The translations under genes were made by a program, and so were the position numbers. A model generated the notes under the pieces. That model worked only from the letters and a program-made list of their open reading frames with translations. It did not search any database and was not told the DNA's origin. From Xenopus tropicalis (taxonomy: Eukaryota; Chordata; Amphibia; Anura; Pipidae): DNA of 64,000 nucleotides. Numbering within the stretch: the first letter of the stretch is position 1; every line of letters starts with the position of its first letter. Where the stretch lies: positions 77,311,404 to 77,375,403 of the forward strand of contig NC_030678.2 of the NCBI RefSeq assembly GCF_000004195.4, read 5' to 3'. Shown here piece by piece: positions 1-11,095 of this stretch.

Positions 1-42
1 TGTTGATTTTGTAAATTATTTGCCTTTCCTTAGACATATACA

Positions 43-457
43 TTAAAGGAACAGTAATTTCAAAAAATTAAAGTGTTTTAAAGTAATTAAAATATAATGT
101 GCTGTTGCTCTGCAAAAAACTAGTGTTTTTGCTACAGAAAAGCTACAATATAAATAAGCTGCTGTGTAGCCATGGGGGCAGCCATTCAAGCTGGAAAAAA
201 GGAGAAAAGGCACAGGTTACATCGCAGATAACTAGTAGATAAGCCCCATATAATGGGGGTTTATCTGTTATCTGCTAAGTAACCTGTGCCTTTTCTCCTT
301 TGAATGGCTGCCCCCATGGCTACACAGCAGCTTACTTATATAAACTATAGTAGTCTTTCTGAGGCAAACACACCAGTTGTAGCAATGCAGGGCAACAGTA
401 CATTATATTGTTATTACTTTTATACACTTTCATTTTTTGGTGTTACTGTTCCTTTAA
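43..457. mobile_element. Fold-back TTAA-flanked MITE (T2/Kolobok-like), copy 1
   Basis: The element begins and ends at TTAA (43-46 and 454-457) with ends reading TTAAAGGAACAGTAA and its near reverse complement. The two halves are inverted copies of each other: the stretch around 155-225 (TAGCCATGGGGGCAGCCATT) is repeated in reverse around 262-330. It has no coding capacity. The TTAA flank and TTAAAGG end are the hallmark of T2/Kolobok-like MITEs in Xenopus; the superfamily name is inference. A second copy is at 47595-47960. Confidence 0.8.
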
Positions 458-1289
458 TTTAGTTGATATTTTTCACATGTATTATTTTCTGACTAAAGAA
501 TTAATAAAGGTCAGTCGATCCGGGGTAGAGGCTGTTTTTTTTCTGTGAAAATATTTGTTAAAAAAAACTTAATATGATTTTACTTTTTAAAATTTAAAAA
601 AATACATTTATGATATTGGATATAACATATACCACTTTGACTTTTCTTTAAACATTTGAAGGGCATTTTGGAAGCTTTTGAAATTGAAATATGTCAAATT
701 ATTACAAATTAAAAAGGCAGCTTCCTAACTTAATTATTACTGTTTGAATTTGAATTGCTAAAATTTCTTTATATACTTACTATTTTCACAGATTTTCAAA
801 ATGCCAAATTGCATGTGAAAGGCTGCTCACACAGAAGCAAGAAAAACTTGTTTCCTGATGTGATATTATATGTATTTCCTTTTTCACTTGAACGCATTAA
901 AGTATGGCTTTTACAAACTGGTCAACCGTTCAACAACATTAAACTACTTGCTAATCATATTTTGGAATGCAAAAAAACGATAAATACCAAATGTGTTCGG
1001 CTCATTTTAAATCAGACCGCTGTTATAAACCGTGACACTAGATCTTTGAAGTCAGATAATGTTTCTACCATATTTCGATCCTCCTACTGAAGGTGGAATA
1101 ATCATTAATGAAAAGATTACACCACGTGCATATAAAAGGCTTAAAAACAATCAGCCCTCTCTCTCACACACTTCACGTGGATGCTGAAACACAGACTGAT
1201 ACCACTTCAGTTATAAATGAAGTCAAACTATGAGCTACAATGAGTTTATCCATTTCATGAGCAAGCAGACATTTTTATACATACATACA

Positions 1290-1550
1290 GTAACCTGTAA
1301 TTTCTGTATCTCAACTACCACCAAGAGAAGAGTATCCAGCTGAGTTTTCTATAAAAAAACTTATATCATATATATTTTTTCAGGCATTCAACACCGCTAT
1401 CGTCTGCATCACAGTCACCACAAAGAGAAAATAATCTAGTTGAATTAATGAAAGAAAACTCAGATCATACATATTTTCTCAGGCACTCAACACCTGTAAT
1501 GTCTGTATCACAGCCACCTCCAAGAGAAGATTATCTAGATGAATTTGCAA
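1290..1550 (+). repeat. Three imperfect ~100-bp tandem repeats in the transposase linker
   Basis: Three units start near 1294, 1392 and 1493, each containing a CTGTAATxTCTGTATCxCA-like core followed by a CACCAAGAGAAGA-like core. The units lie between the THAP region and the catalytic region of the decayed transposase and probably once encoded a repetitive linker. Confidence 0.6.
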
Positions 1551-1910
1551 GCGGAAACTTTGCTACACAGAAGTACATACAAAAAGAAGATGATGATATT
1601 AGTGGAATTTTTCCAATAAAAGACAATGATTCTTTATAAGGTGTCCAACTATCACTCACTTTTGAAGAATCAATAGACATTCTTGAAAAAACAGATCCAA
1701 AAGATCCTGATTACATTCAGGAAACGCCAAGTCTCAATGAGTCTGAAAACTGTTTTAAAATGAGGGATGAAGATAAAGACATGGTCACTGAAAGAACATT
1801 TATTATTTTTGAATCATGTCTAGATTCACTTTTATATAAGGTCAAGTGTCAAGGAGAAAACTGATGTTCAAATGAAGAAGTACAACTTGAAAAATAGGAA
1901 CATATGTCTT

Positions 1911-3150
1911 TGCAAAATGTGCAAAGGGACATACATTTAAAGTTTTTGAAAGTCATCCGCTACATGCTGCAGGGAATGTGCTACTTGCAGCCTCCATTCT
2001 TTTCAGCGGTTCTAATTTTCAGAAGGTGCAGGAATTTCTAAATATTTATGGAGTTTGTCAGATTTCAGAAAAATCATATTAGTGATATCAAAATAAATTT
2101 TGCTTCCCCATCATCAAATTGGCATGGAAAAATGATCAAGACAGCAAAGAAACCTCTTTGTTTTATTGGTGATGGTCAGTTCGATAGCCCCGGGCACAGT
2201 GCTAAATATTGTGTCTAGACAATGATGGATATTGTCACAGATAAAATTGTAAATTTTGAAGTTGTTCAAAAGACACAAACTGGATCCTCTGGTGGAATGG
2301 AGAAATTTGGCTTTGAAAAATGTATGGAGAGAGCAAAATCTGCTGCCTAGACATTTGTATTTTCCCAAGTATCTGTAAAATTTTCAGACGTCAAAGAGTT
2401 TATTATTATTATTATTTATATAATAATAAAAGATAAACATATTGATCATCAATATGACATTTGGCATTATGCAAAATGACTTAAAAAAAAACTACCTGCT
2501 ACAAGTAGAAAGAGACATTGCAAAACGTGCAAAGGGACATACTGTACATTAAAAGTTTTTGAAAGTCATCCACGCCATGCTGCAGGGAATGTGCTACTTG
2601 CAGCCTCCATTCTTTTAAGCGGTTCTAATTTTCAGAAGGTGGAGGAATTTCTAAATATTTATGGAGTTTGTCAGATTTCAGAAAAGTCATATTATTGATA
2701 TCAAAATAAATTTTGGTTCCCCATCATCAAATTGGCATGGAAAAATGATCAACACAACATAAAGAGACAATTAGAAGGGAAACCTCTTTGTTTTATTGGT
2801 GATGGTCAGTTCGATAGCCCCAGGCACAGTGCTAAATATTGTGTCTAGACAATAATGGATATTGTCACAGATAAAATTGTACATTTTTAAGTTGTTCAAA
2901 AGACACAACCTGGATCCTCTGGTGGAATGGAGAAATTTGGCTTTGAAAAATGTATGGAGAGAGCAAAATCTGCTGGCCTAGACATTTGTATTTTCCCAAG
3001 TATCTCTAACATTTTCAGAGACGTCAAAGAGTTTATTATTATTTATATAATAATAAAAGATAAAAATATTGATCATCAATATGACATTTGGCATTATGCA
3101 AAATCACTTCATAAAAAACTACTTGCTACAAGTAGAAAGAGACATTGCAA
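1911..3150 (+). repeat. 608-bp internal tandem duplication in the transposase pseudogene
   Basis: The segment 1911-2518 recurs at 2519-3150 with an offset of about 608 bases. Shared landmarks are GCAAAGGGACATAC (1920 and 2529), TGCTGCAGGGAATGTGCTAC, and GGTGATGGTCAGTTCGATAG (2168 and 2800). The junction falls at the sequence GACATTGCAAA, which also ends the second unit at about 3140. The copies differ by scattered substitutions and small indels, so the duplication is not recent. Confidence 0.85.
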
Positions 3151-4299
3151 ACCAATCATTCCCTGGATAGGAAAAATAATACATAATTTATGGTGGTGTG
3201 TAAAAAACATGTAACAAAGATGTTAATATTTTGAAGGAAAAATGGCTATCCGTAGTCTTTCACATCACCAGTCAGCATGAATGGGAAACTGTATAAAAAG
3301 TGCCAACTTTCCATTATTCTAATATTGTCACATGAAGAAAACCAATCCTTGCGGCTCCAAAAAGGAACACCTGCTTACTATCAGATTGAGGAGATTGTGC
3401 ACAATGATAAACTGATACTTAATCTAACACATCTAAAAATGAACTGCCATACTGGTGCTGTTGAAGTGTACCACAGTAATTCATTTAAATATAGACCCAA
3501 TTAAATTCGTTTTGGAATAGATGGTATGGAAGCGAGAACAAAATTAGCAGCACTTGCACATAACAACAAGGTTGGATGGAAACAGGCAGTGGTACATATT
3601 TCATGCAAACACACTGCAGCAGAAGGAACAGGAAGAACAAAACTGGTTTTCCCTAAAGGCGAAAAAAACAATGGGTTGTTCGTGTTGTCTATGAGGCAAT
3701 GTGCAATGACCATTTGGAAGGGATGATGACTGATGTCATCAAAATGTGTAAAAGTGAACTGCAATCCACATGGTTTTCAAGGGTACCACTATTCCCTCAA
3801 AATATAGCGAGTATTGAATGCCCCAACAAAGAGGAAGCTGTGGCACAACACAAATCAAGATTTGGAATAATTTACCATGAAGGAGAGGATTCAGATGTGG
3901 ACACTGATGGGGACAGTGATCGGGAACAATAACATTTCTTACATATATGATAACATGCCACATAGAACTTGATCTGCACACAGAAAATAATCTTAAAAAA
4001 TACATTTTTCTAAAAATGAAAATACCAAAATTAGTTATCTGTATCAGTTATCAGTAGTTATCGTCTATTAGCTTCACAAAACAATTTCCACTGTTTGAAG
4101 TTCACAAGAATCTTTTTCCAAACAAAACAACTAGGCAAGAAATAAATGTGACTGAAAATACAGCAATGGCATGCATTTTTTCTCTCATTTAAAAATGTTT
4201 AATTTTGTTGATCCCCATGGGTAAAACAAGAACATCCATTCATTTCTGCAACAAATCTACCATTTCAATAAGCAAACCAATGAAAGCAGGCTGAAAATT

Positions 4300-5085
4300 T
4301 GAATACATAACCTGAATGCATCAATTCCACAGTAAGCATGTTTCATCAAATATCGCACAAACATATACTGTATATGTATGTTATACACAGACTGTCTTCT
4401 TGTTATCTTGAAGCCTGACTTTTATGCAAAGAGCTGTGTGTCATTCCTATAACAATGATACCTGTTACAGACATTCACCATCCTTCAAATCAACGTCAAG
4501 AGACGTTCACCCGTTCTAAAAATTTGCTGTTCCACGCAGGTGACCCAAGAGCACCCACGGGTTTTCTGCTGACCTTTCCGCTAAGCAGACCAGAAGGACA
4601 TTATAAGCGCCAACATTGAACACGCAACTTGAATGCACCAATTTTGCAGAAGCATCTTTGACCATCATGCATGCGCACATACATGTATTTTATACAAAGA
4701 CTTGTCTTCTTGTCACTCTGTTGGCCTAGCTTTCATGCAAAGTGCTGTGTGGCATTCCAATGAGGATGATATTGTAACAGCCAGCCATCGAACAGTAAGC
4801 GATGTTCTGATTCGGAACAACCAACTTTCTTGTTCTTTTCCTATTATAAATGCATAAAATTGCTGTTCCCTGCAGATGACCCAAGAGCACCCACTAGTTT
4901 TCCACTGACCATCCTTCATTCTGCAAAGCAGACCAGAAGGACATCATTAGCGCCAACATTGAACACGTGTCTTGAATGCATCATTTCTACAGTAAGCATC
5001 TGTCCCCTAAAAATCGTGCACACGCGCACAGCTGTTTGTTTTAAGCACAGACTGTATTTTTGCTACTCCTCGACTCCCTGATTAT
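4300..5085. repeat. Satellite-like tandem repeat, about 320-340 bp unit
   Basis: About two and a half units recur. The core TTGAATGCATCAATT-like segment is at 4313, 4630 and 4973, and the core GACCCAAGAGCACCCAC followed by AGCAGACCAGAAGGACAT is at about 4550-4600 and 4878-4945. No coding signal is seen. The repeat ends next to the hairpin at 5126-5217, which contains the same GACCCAA-AGCA-CCAC word. Confidence 0.65.
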
Positions 5086-5125
5086 GTACTACCTTAACAT
5101 TTTCAAAACCTGAGATGTAAAACTT

Positions 5126-5217
5126 CACTCCAAGCCATCAAAAAGTGGATGCTCTTGGGTCACCTGTGGGGAATCACAGGTGACCCAAAAGCATCCACTT
5201 TTTGATGGCTTGGAGTG
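5126..5217. repeat. Near-perfect 43-bp inverted repeat (hairpin) with 6-base loop
   Basis: The arm 5126-5168 (starting CACTCCAAGCCATCAAAAAG) is the reverse complement of 5175-5217 except for about one base, with a loop of about 6 bases between them. It carries the GACCCAA word shared with the adjoining satellite, so it may be an inversion point or a terminus of that repeat. Confidence 0.85.
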
Positions 5218-5745
5218 ATGGCACCCAAAGGAATTAGAAAGTATTTGGACCTGGAGAGACCATTCCTGTGCACATATGTGTGTACAGTCATATGAAAAAG
5301 TTTGGGAACCCCTCTCAGCCTGCATAATTTACTCCACTTTCAACAAGAAAGATAACAGTGGTATGTCTTTCATTTCCCAGGAACATCTGAGTAGTGGGGT
5401 GTTTTCTGAACAAAGATTTCAGTGAAGCAGTATTTAGTTGTATGAAATTAAAATAAAATGTGAAAAACTGGCTGTGCAAAACTTTGGGTAACCTTGTAAT
5501 TTTGCTAATTTAAATGCATGTAACTGCTCAATACTGATTACTGGCAACACCAAATTGGTTGGATTAGCTCATTAAGCCTCGAAGTTCATAGGCAGGTTTG
5601 TCCAATCATGAGAAAAGTAATTAAGGTGGCCACTTGCAAGTTGTGCTTCCGTTTGACTCTCCTTTTAAAGAGTGACAGCATGGGATACTCAAAGCAACTC
5701 TCAAAAGATCTGAAAACAAAGGTTGTTCAGTATCATGGTTTAGGG

Positions 5746-6654
5746 CAGTGCTGTCCAACTTCTGCGGTGCCGAGGGCCGGAATTTCTTGCGCATACACGG
5801 TGGAGGGCCGCTAATGGCAGCCACTCCCCCTTTTAAACCACACCCACTTCAAACCACACCCATTTTATCACAATGGTGGTAGTGCAGCAAAAACCCAAAT
5901 GCTTGGTCCTCACTGCAGGGATATCAACCATCATTCATATGTGAAAGAATTATATATGTCATAGTAAGACACACCCTAAAATCCATATGACTTCTCCTCC
6001 CCTGTGGATAGCACAGCAACCCCCAGTACATAATTACACACCTTAGGGATCATTTAATGGCTATTTCTGCCCTACCCTGCCTGTGTGTGCCATACTCTGC
6101 CCTACCCTGCCTGTGTGTGCCATACTCTGCCCTACCCTGCCTGTGTGTTCAATACCCTCCCTGTCCTATGCTGCCTGTTTGTGCAATACCCTCCCTGCCC
6201 TATGCTGCCTATGTGCCATACTCTGCCTACCCTATGCTGCCTGTGTGTGCCATACCCTCCCTGCCCTATGCTGCCTATGTGCCATACTCTGCCTACCCAA
6301 TGCTGCCTACACACAGACAGCATAGTCAGGCAGTACATACAATGTCTGAGGTGTGAACAGACAAACAATATGGGTGATTACAGCCTGAGCCTGAGGTGTG
6401 AACACTGCAGGGGTTGAACAATGCATAGATTAAAAGGTGTGAACAACACAGGGGATTACATGTTTAAACAATACAGAGGGTTTACAGCCTGAATCTGAGG
6501 TGAGAACCATGCAGGGGGGCAGTTAATCTCAGTACTGATACCATTTAAAGCTTACACAAGGGTAAAACATCAAAGCAGCCAGACAGGTGGGGGGCCACAC
6601 AGAGGGGGGTCGCGGGCCGCATGCGGCCCGCGGGCCGCCAGTTGGACAGCACTG
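5746..6654. mobile_element. hAT-type non-autonomous element, copy 1, inserted in Tc1
   Basis: Ends are CAGTGCTGTCCAACT and AGTTGGACAGCACTG (perfect 15-bp inverted repeats). The 8-bp target duplication GTTTAGGG is present on both sides (5738-5745 and 6655-6662). Eight-base duplications and CAGTG ends are diagnostic for the hAT superfamily. The inside holds a GC-rich palindromic subterminal stretch (GGCCGCATGCGGCC at about 6616) and a minisatellite at 6063-6310. I see no transposase. The reverse-oriented relative is at 49143-50173. Confidence 0.93.
6063..6310. repeat. Minisatellite inside hAT copy 1
   Basis: Units of about 30-35 bases of the type CTGCCTGTGTGTGCCATAC followed by TCTGCCCTACC are repeated about eight times with variation. 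All reading frames stay open because of composition only; the translated PACVCHTLP-like strings are not a gene. Confidence 0.85.
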
Positions 6655-7727
6655 GTTTAGGGGAAGGCTACAAAAAGCTATCTCAGAGGTTTAATGTCAG
6701 TTTCAACTGTAAGGAATGTAATAAGGAAATGGAAGGCCACAGGAACAGTTGCTGTAAAATCCAGGTCTGGCAGGCCAAGAAAAATACAGGAGAAGCATAT
6801 GCGGAGGATTGTGAGAATGGTTACAGACAACCCAAAGATCACCTCCAAACCTGCAAGAACATCTTGCTGCAGACGGTGCAGCCGTACATCATTTGTTCAG
6901 TTCAGTGCAATTTGCACAAAGAACATCTGTACAGGTTAATGAGAAAGAAGCCCTTTCTGCACTCATGCCACAAACGGAGTTGCTTATTGTATGCAAAAGC
7001 TCATTTAGACTAGCCACAGTCATTTTGGAACAAAGTGCTTTGGACTGATAAAAGTTGAGTTATTTGGTCATAACAAAAATCGCTTTGCATGGCGGAAGAA
7101 GAACACTGCATTCCGAGAAAAACACCTGCTACCTACTGTCGAGGGTCGAATGAATTCAACCCAATATCAACAAATTCTTCAGGATAATGTTCAAGCATCA
7201 GTCACAAAGTTGAAGTTATGCAGGGGTTGGATATTCCAACAAGAAAATGACCCTAAACAAAGGCATTTATGCAATATTCTGTAATGACCGTCACAGTTCC
7301 CCAACTTAAATATCATCGAAAATCTATGGGATGATTTGAAACAGGCTGTCCATGCTCAGCAGCCATCAAATTTAACTGAACTGGAGAGATTTTGTATGAG
7401 CAAATGGTCAAAAATACCACCATCCAGAATCAAGACACTCATCAAAGGCTATAGGAGGCGTCTAGAGGCTGTTATATTTGCAATAATGAGGCTCAAGTAA
7501 GTATTGATGTAATATCTCAGTTGAGGTGTCCAAATTTATGCACCTGTCTAATTTTATGATGCATATTTTCTGTTAAACCAATAAACTTAATGTCACTGCT
7601 GAAATACTACTGTTTCCATAAGGCATGTTATATATTAAAAGGAAGTTGCTACTTTGAAAGCTCAGTCAATGATATACAAAACTCCAAAGAATTAAGAGGG
7701 GTTCCAAAACTTTTTCATATGACTGTA

Positions 7728-8320
7728 TAAATCCTGTCAGAACTTATTCAGCTTTTTTGCAAAATTGGCATCTATACAAAGAAATTGAAAAGAAGGAAAA
7801 GCAAAAATCATACAAAACTGGTTGCCTTACTGTGCACAACCTTTAATAATCAAGGATGTGGCCGCATTCAGAATCAACCAGTCACATTCAGTCTCATCTC
7901 AGTTATTAGTATCCACCTGACTGAAAGTGGCTCCAACTGAGCTCAGATAAAGTTCCTGTAGGATTATATTTTTTTCACATACTCCATAAGCTATAGTCCA
8001 CAAAGAACTTTTTATCATTGAAAGGTATCTATCAGGACAGGGGTACAAAAAGGTATCCAAATAATTCCATAGCGCACCATTCATGTTTCCCGAGTTGTGG
8101 TTATTTTAGGTATGCCTTGATAAATTCATGTTTTTATTATATTTTAAGACTGTTCTCTCTTTCCTTTGATTAGTACCCCAATCACTGATTCAGATATGCA
8201 TCATCTATTTACTAATAATATATTAGCCATTTCTAAATCTTGCAAATCCTTTCTACATCTATTGCGAAAACAAACGCCTCTGTCCAATCATTGGACAATG
8301 TATGCCCATCTGTGTCGTTT
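7728..8320. other. Gene-free stretch, nothing recognised
   Basis: AT-rich sequence between the Tc1-like element and a MITE. I see no exon-like reading frame with flanking splice signals, no RNA gene and no repeat that I can name. Confidence 0.5.
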
Positions 8321-8324
8321 GTGA

Positions 8325-9128
8325 CTTTAATTGGCTTATTTATCAATTTTCAGGTTTGTGAATTCAAGATTTTTCTAATTCAAAAAAATTCGTCTTTTGA
8401 ATGCTTGCTTATTTATTATTGAGGAAATCTCATTTGAATAAACGCGAATCTCTCAAATTTGTAAGTTTACAAACTCAAAATGAAAATAAGGCTTGATTTT
8501 GTCTAGGAACACTCCCATTGACTTCGAAAGTAGGTATTGAAAAGGTGATGAAAAGTTGATGTAACTCTGTACAAACATCTGGACCAACTAATCCCATGGA
8601 ATTCCTTTTACTTCACACTTCAGTAACTAACCTTAATTTATATCAAGTCATTTGATCCACATTACCCTGTACCTTATCTGTTTATCCCTTGCAGGCCCCC
8701 TTGAATATGACTTTGTTAACACCTTCCACAGAGATCAATATTCTCTTTTTCTGGTTATTTTATCTATGAGCTGTATGTTGTATAAATATATCAGAGAGCA
8801 CCACAGCTTCTTTGTAATCAGCTTGAAAAAGGAACTAAAATGTTCTGAAAGCTTGCTATGGTTATCTTAGTTAGCCAATAAAGGTATCCCCTTTATACCA
8901 CTTTTGTTATTTTTTATTTAAAAGGGTTACCCTGTAAACATATTGATTTCTATATAAATTCGTAAGCTTTTAGATGGTGAAGTCTCACATTCAACTTTTC
9001 GGGATTTTTGCATTTCATAAATATAAGACATTCGAGTTTTTTAACCATAGTTCAAATTCTAGGTTATTTTAGTGCAAAAACTTGAATCATTCAAAAAAAG
9101 AATTTGAACGTTGATAAATCTCCCCCCA
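8325..9128. mobile_element. TTATCAA-type MITE, interrupted by a Penelope-like 3' remnant
   Basis: The left end reads GGCTTATTTATCAATTTTC (8331) and the right end TTGATAAATCTCCCCCC (9112-9128), the same style of ends as the MITEs at 17047 and 19901. The middle (about 8595-8915) is unrelated and looks like a later insertion. Confidence 0.6.
8780..8915 (+). mobile_element. Penelope-like element 3' remnant with hammerhead-like stem
   Basis: The segment CTTGAAAAAGG (8822-8832), a short stem GAAC/GTTC around TAAAAT (8832-8845), then GAAAGC, is followed by GCCAATAAAGGTATCCC and AT-rich sequence. This arrangement matches the 3' region of Penelope-like retroelements, which carry hammerhead-type motifs. 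No reverse transcriptase is left. The assignment rests on motif style only. Confidence 0.45.
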
Positions 9129-9257
9129 TTGTTAAAATGACAGATTTCAGTGTAAGATTATCTATTACCAGATACTATTTCTATTTTTTTTGCAAAAATG
9201 GCTCTATTTGTATAAAGATAAACAACATTGTTTGCCTTTAAATCATGAAATGCACAT

Positions 9258-9277
9258 ATATATATATATATATATAA
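9258..9277. repeat. (TA)n microsatellite
   Basis: About ten TA dinucleotides, flanked by non-repetitive sequence. Confidence 0.9.
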
Positions 9278-9279
9278 TA

Positions 9280-10330
9280 GAAAAATGAAATACGGGGCCC
9301 ATGTAATATTACTGCAGCATGAGTGCTATTTAAGATTCCTGTACCTGCAGCCATATGTGCAGAATATTTTTTCCATCTTAACAATACGGCAGTACTCTCC
9401 TCAGAAAAGAGAACTGCTGGCCAGGAAAAACCAAGTTAGGCGTTCACTTTTTTTATGGGCTTTTGTAAGAAACCTTCTGACCCAAGCAGGACAGAGCCGA
9501 GCTGGGGAAAAACCACTGAGTGATGCACCTAGCAAACATGGCTTGGGAATAATACTGCATGACACTCAGTATAACTCCATACAAAAGCAGACAGAGTGCC
9601 AAAAAGCTGCATCTGATTGAAGGAATCCTACAACATAAAACTGCACTAAAAAGGCTGCAAACTTATAGCACTTTCTTGTAATGACAAAAGTGCCACGATG
9701 CTTAAGTGATATGGGCAAACAAACCCTGCCACGGTAATACTATTTGGGCTAGCGTCCTAACCTCTCATTCCCTCAGCTTGCCCAACCACAGCAACTGCTT
9801 AGTTACTATCCTCATGTACCACACCCCAAGTCTGCTCAGCCTCCACATGATCCCACTTCAACACCCCCAACAATTTTACCCAATCATCTCCTAAATTAGC
9901 CCTTTGTTTATAATCTGTGAAAAAAATCTGGCCCTAATTTGCAAAATATGAAAACTTAAACACTGCCACCCTCTAATGCCAGTGTTAAAAATCGAATTTT
10001 TCTTATTAGTCTTCGTTCCTAAATTTAAAAAAAATCTAACACTGTATGGACAAGTTTTCATTGTTCGATGGCTCAAGTTGGCGCTTTCAGCACAAAAATA
10101 AAAACATACCTATACCAGTCAAATATTGGTATTTGCACTTGTCGCCTAGCTCAAACAATTCTTCTGCGCAAAAAAATTAAACTGAGTTTTTTTTTCATTC
10201 TCTGGAATAAACATGAAATCTAGTTACAAAAAATTGCTTCGTCTCATTCCAAGGTAAAGTTCTGATGTCGGCCTACAGTTTTCTTTTTGTTTTTTTGGTT
10301 CCCCGGTAGAACTAGGGGCTGTCAGCAAAG
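9280..10330. other. Region upstream of CEP85, nothing recognised
   Basis: There is an open frame at 9285-9620 but it has no splice context, no recognisable domain and no biased codon use that I can see. The rest is AT-rich non-coding sequence. It may contain distal regulation of CEP85, which I cannot show. Confidence 0.5.
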
Positions 10331-10439
10331 CAACAAGTTTGTAATCGAAAGTACCCCGCACAGACAAGCGTTACAGCTACCTTCTATAACAACTATTTCT
10401 GATAGTTATATCTCTAACCACACACACCGTTCTATCTCT

Positions 10440-10641
10440 CAGCTCTCAATGTAAGTGCGTGGCGCGTCACTGCGCTTATATACCCGCGCAATCGTCAGCT
10501 CAAAGTCTCATCTCGCGAGTTTGTGACGAAGCTGTGAGAGAAGCGGGCCGTCAGGGTGAGAGGAGCGGGATACTCAAACTGCTATCTATTCGGGACTGTG
10601 GGCAGTGTTATGAAAATCGGAATTCGCAGGACACTTTGGAG
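10440..10641 (+). other. cep85: CEP85 5' untranslated exon with core promoter
   Basis: A locally GC- and CpG-rich block stands out from the AT-rich flanks. A TATATA-like box is at about 10476 and the palindromic element TCTCGCGAG at 10511-10519. The likely transcript start is near 10500. A consensus donor (GGAG|GTATGA) ends the exon at 10641, and the next exon starts at 11558. The 5' boundary is inferred. Confidence 0.6.
10511..10519 (+). promoter_or_regulatory. TCTCGCGAG promoter element
   Basis: This palindromic CpG element is a known core-promoter motif of vertebrate housekeeping genes. It lies in the CpG-rich block about 120 bases upstream of the first donor site of CEP85. Confidence 0.5.
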
Positions 10642-11036
10642 GTATGAAATTGTAGTTCGCGTTTTGCTATAGATGAGGGTCTGTTGGACTTTTTATTTCA
10701 TGGGGTTCTTTACCACAGTGCGGTTAAGAGCCAAAATTGAGTCGGTGGGTCACTTTTATCCCTGTAAAGTCTTCCTGTAATATAAATAATAAGTTACAAT
10801 TAGCAACGTAATTGCTTATAAGCCAGTTATTAAGTGGACAAACTGATTCTTAGAGTCCTGCTAAAAAAAAAGTTTAAAAGGGAACTAAAGGCTAATACTG
10901 GGGCATACAAATGTGTTGGACACCTGTAAACATAGTGGCTTAAGCCATAAATTCGGTAACTTGGGGTGCTTGCATATAGAATGCCAGCTGCCATAGTTAA
11001 TCCTTTCCTCAAGTATCTGCTCACCACAGGCTAAGG

Positions 11037-11039
<3 letters not shown>

Positions 11040-11092
<53 letters not shown>
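11040..11092. repeat. (TA)n microsatellite in CEP85 intron 1
   Basis: Uninterrupted alternating TA of about 53 bases. Confidence 0.95.

Positions 11093-11095
<3 letters not shown>

Larger units (their letters stand above)
790..3935 (+). pseudogene. Decayed THAP-domain DDE transposase gene
   Basis: This is a dead transposase gene read in several frames. The THAP zinc-finger start is recognisable from about 800: KGCSHRSKKN, then LERIKVWLLQTGQ, and, one base out of frame near 990-1030, CSAHFKSD, which supplies the C-x-x-H zinc ligands. A repetitive linker follows (1290-1640). The catalytic part contains GDGQFDSPGHSAKYC (about 2170-2210 and again 2800-2850), HQYDIWHYAKSLHKKL (about 3080-3120) and a C-terminal region with ARTKLAALAHNN (3530-3570) ending in an acidic tail at 3932. 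Several frameshifts and stop codons, plus a 608-bp internal duplication, make it non-functional. THAP-DDE proteins of this form are multi-copy in frogs and fish; Kolobok superfamily is my best guess, not proven. No host gene role is implied. Confidence 0.75.
5680..7500 (+). pseudogene. Decayed Tc1-like transposase
   Basis: The reading begins at the ATG at 5680 (MGYSKQLSKDLKTKVV), is broken by the hAT insertion after 5745, and resumes at 6663 with GYKKLSQRFNVS, then in another frame VSTVRNVIRKWKATGT and SGRPRKI, which together are the paired helix-turn-helix and GRPR linker of Tc1 transposases. The catalytic part is recognisable as FRTKN-like WRKKNTAFREKH (about 7090-7120), QQENDPK (about 7240) and NIIENLWDDLK (about 7310-7345), which carry the second and third acidic residues of the DDE triad. 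It ends at the TAA at 7498. Multiple frameshifts make it inactive. In a live element the enzyme would cut and paste the transposon at TA sites. Confidence 0.88.
5285..7725 (+). mobile_element. Tc1-like DNA transposon, split by a hAT insertion
   Basis: Terminal inverted repeats read CAGTCATATGAAAAAGTTTG (from 5285) and its complement ending at 7725, each flanked by the TA dinucleotide expected for Tc1/mariner (5283-5284 and 7726-7727). Without the hAT insertion at 5746-6654 and one target copy, the element is about 1.52 kb, a normal Tc1 length. It carries a decayed transposase in the same direction. Confidence 0.92.

Noticed and set aside
6057..6417. Overlapping Cys/Pro-rich frames resembling a secreted repeat peptide
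   Set aside because: They are translations of a minisatellite inside a hAT element, open in several frames at once.
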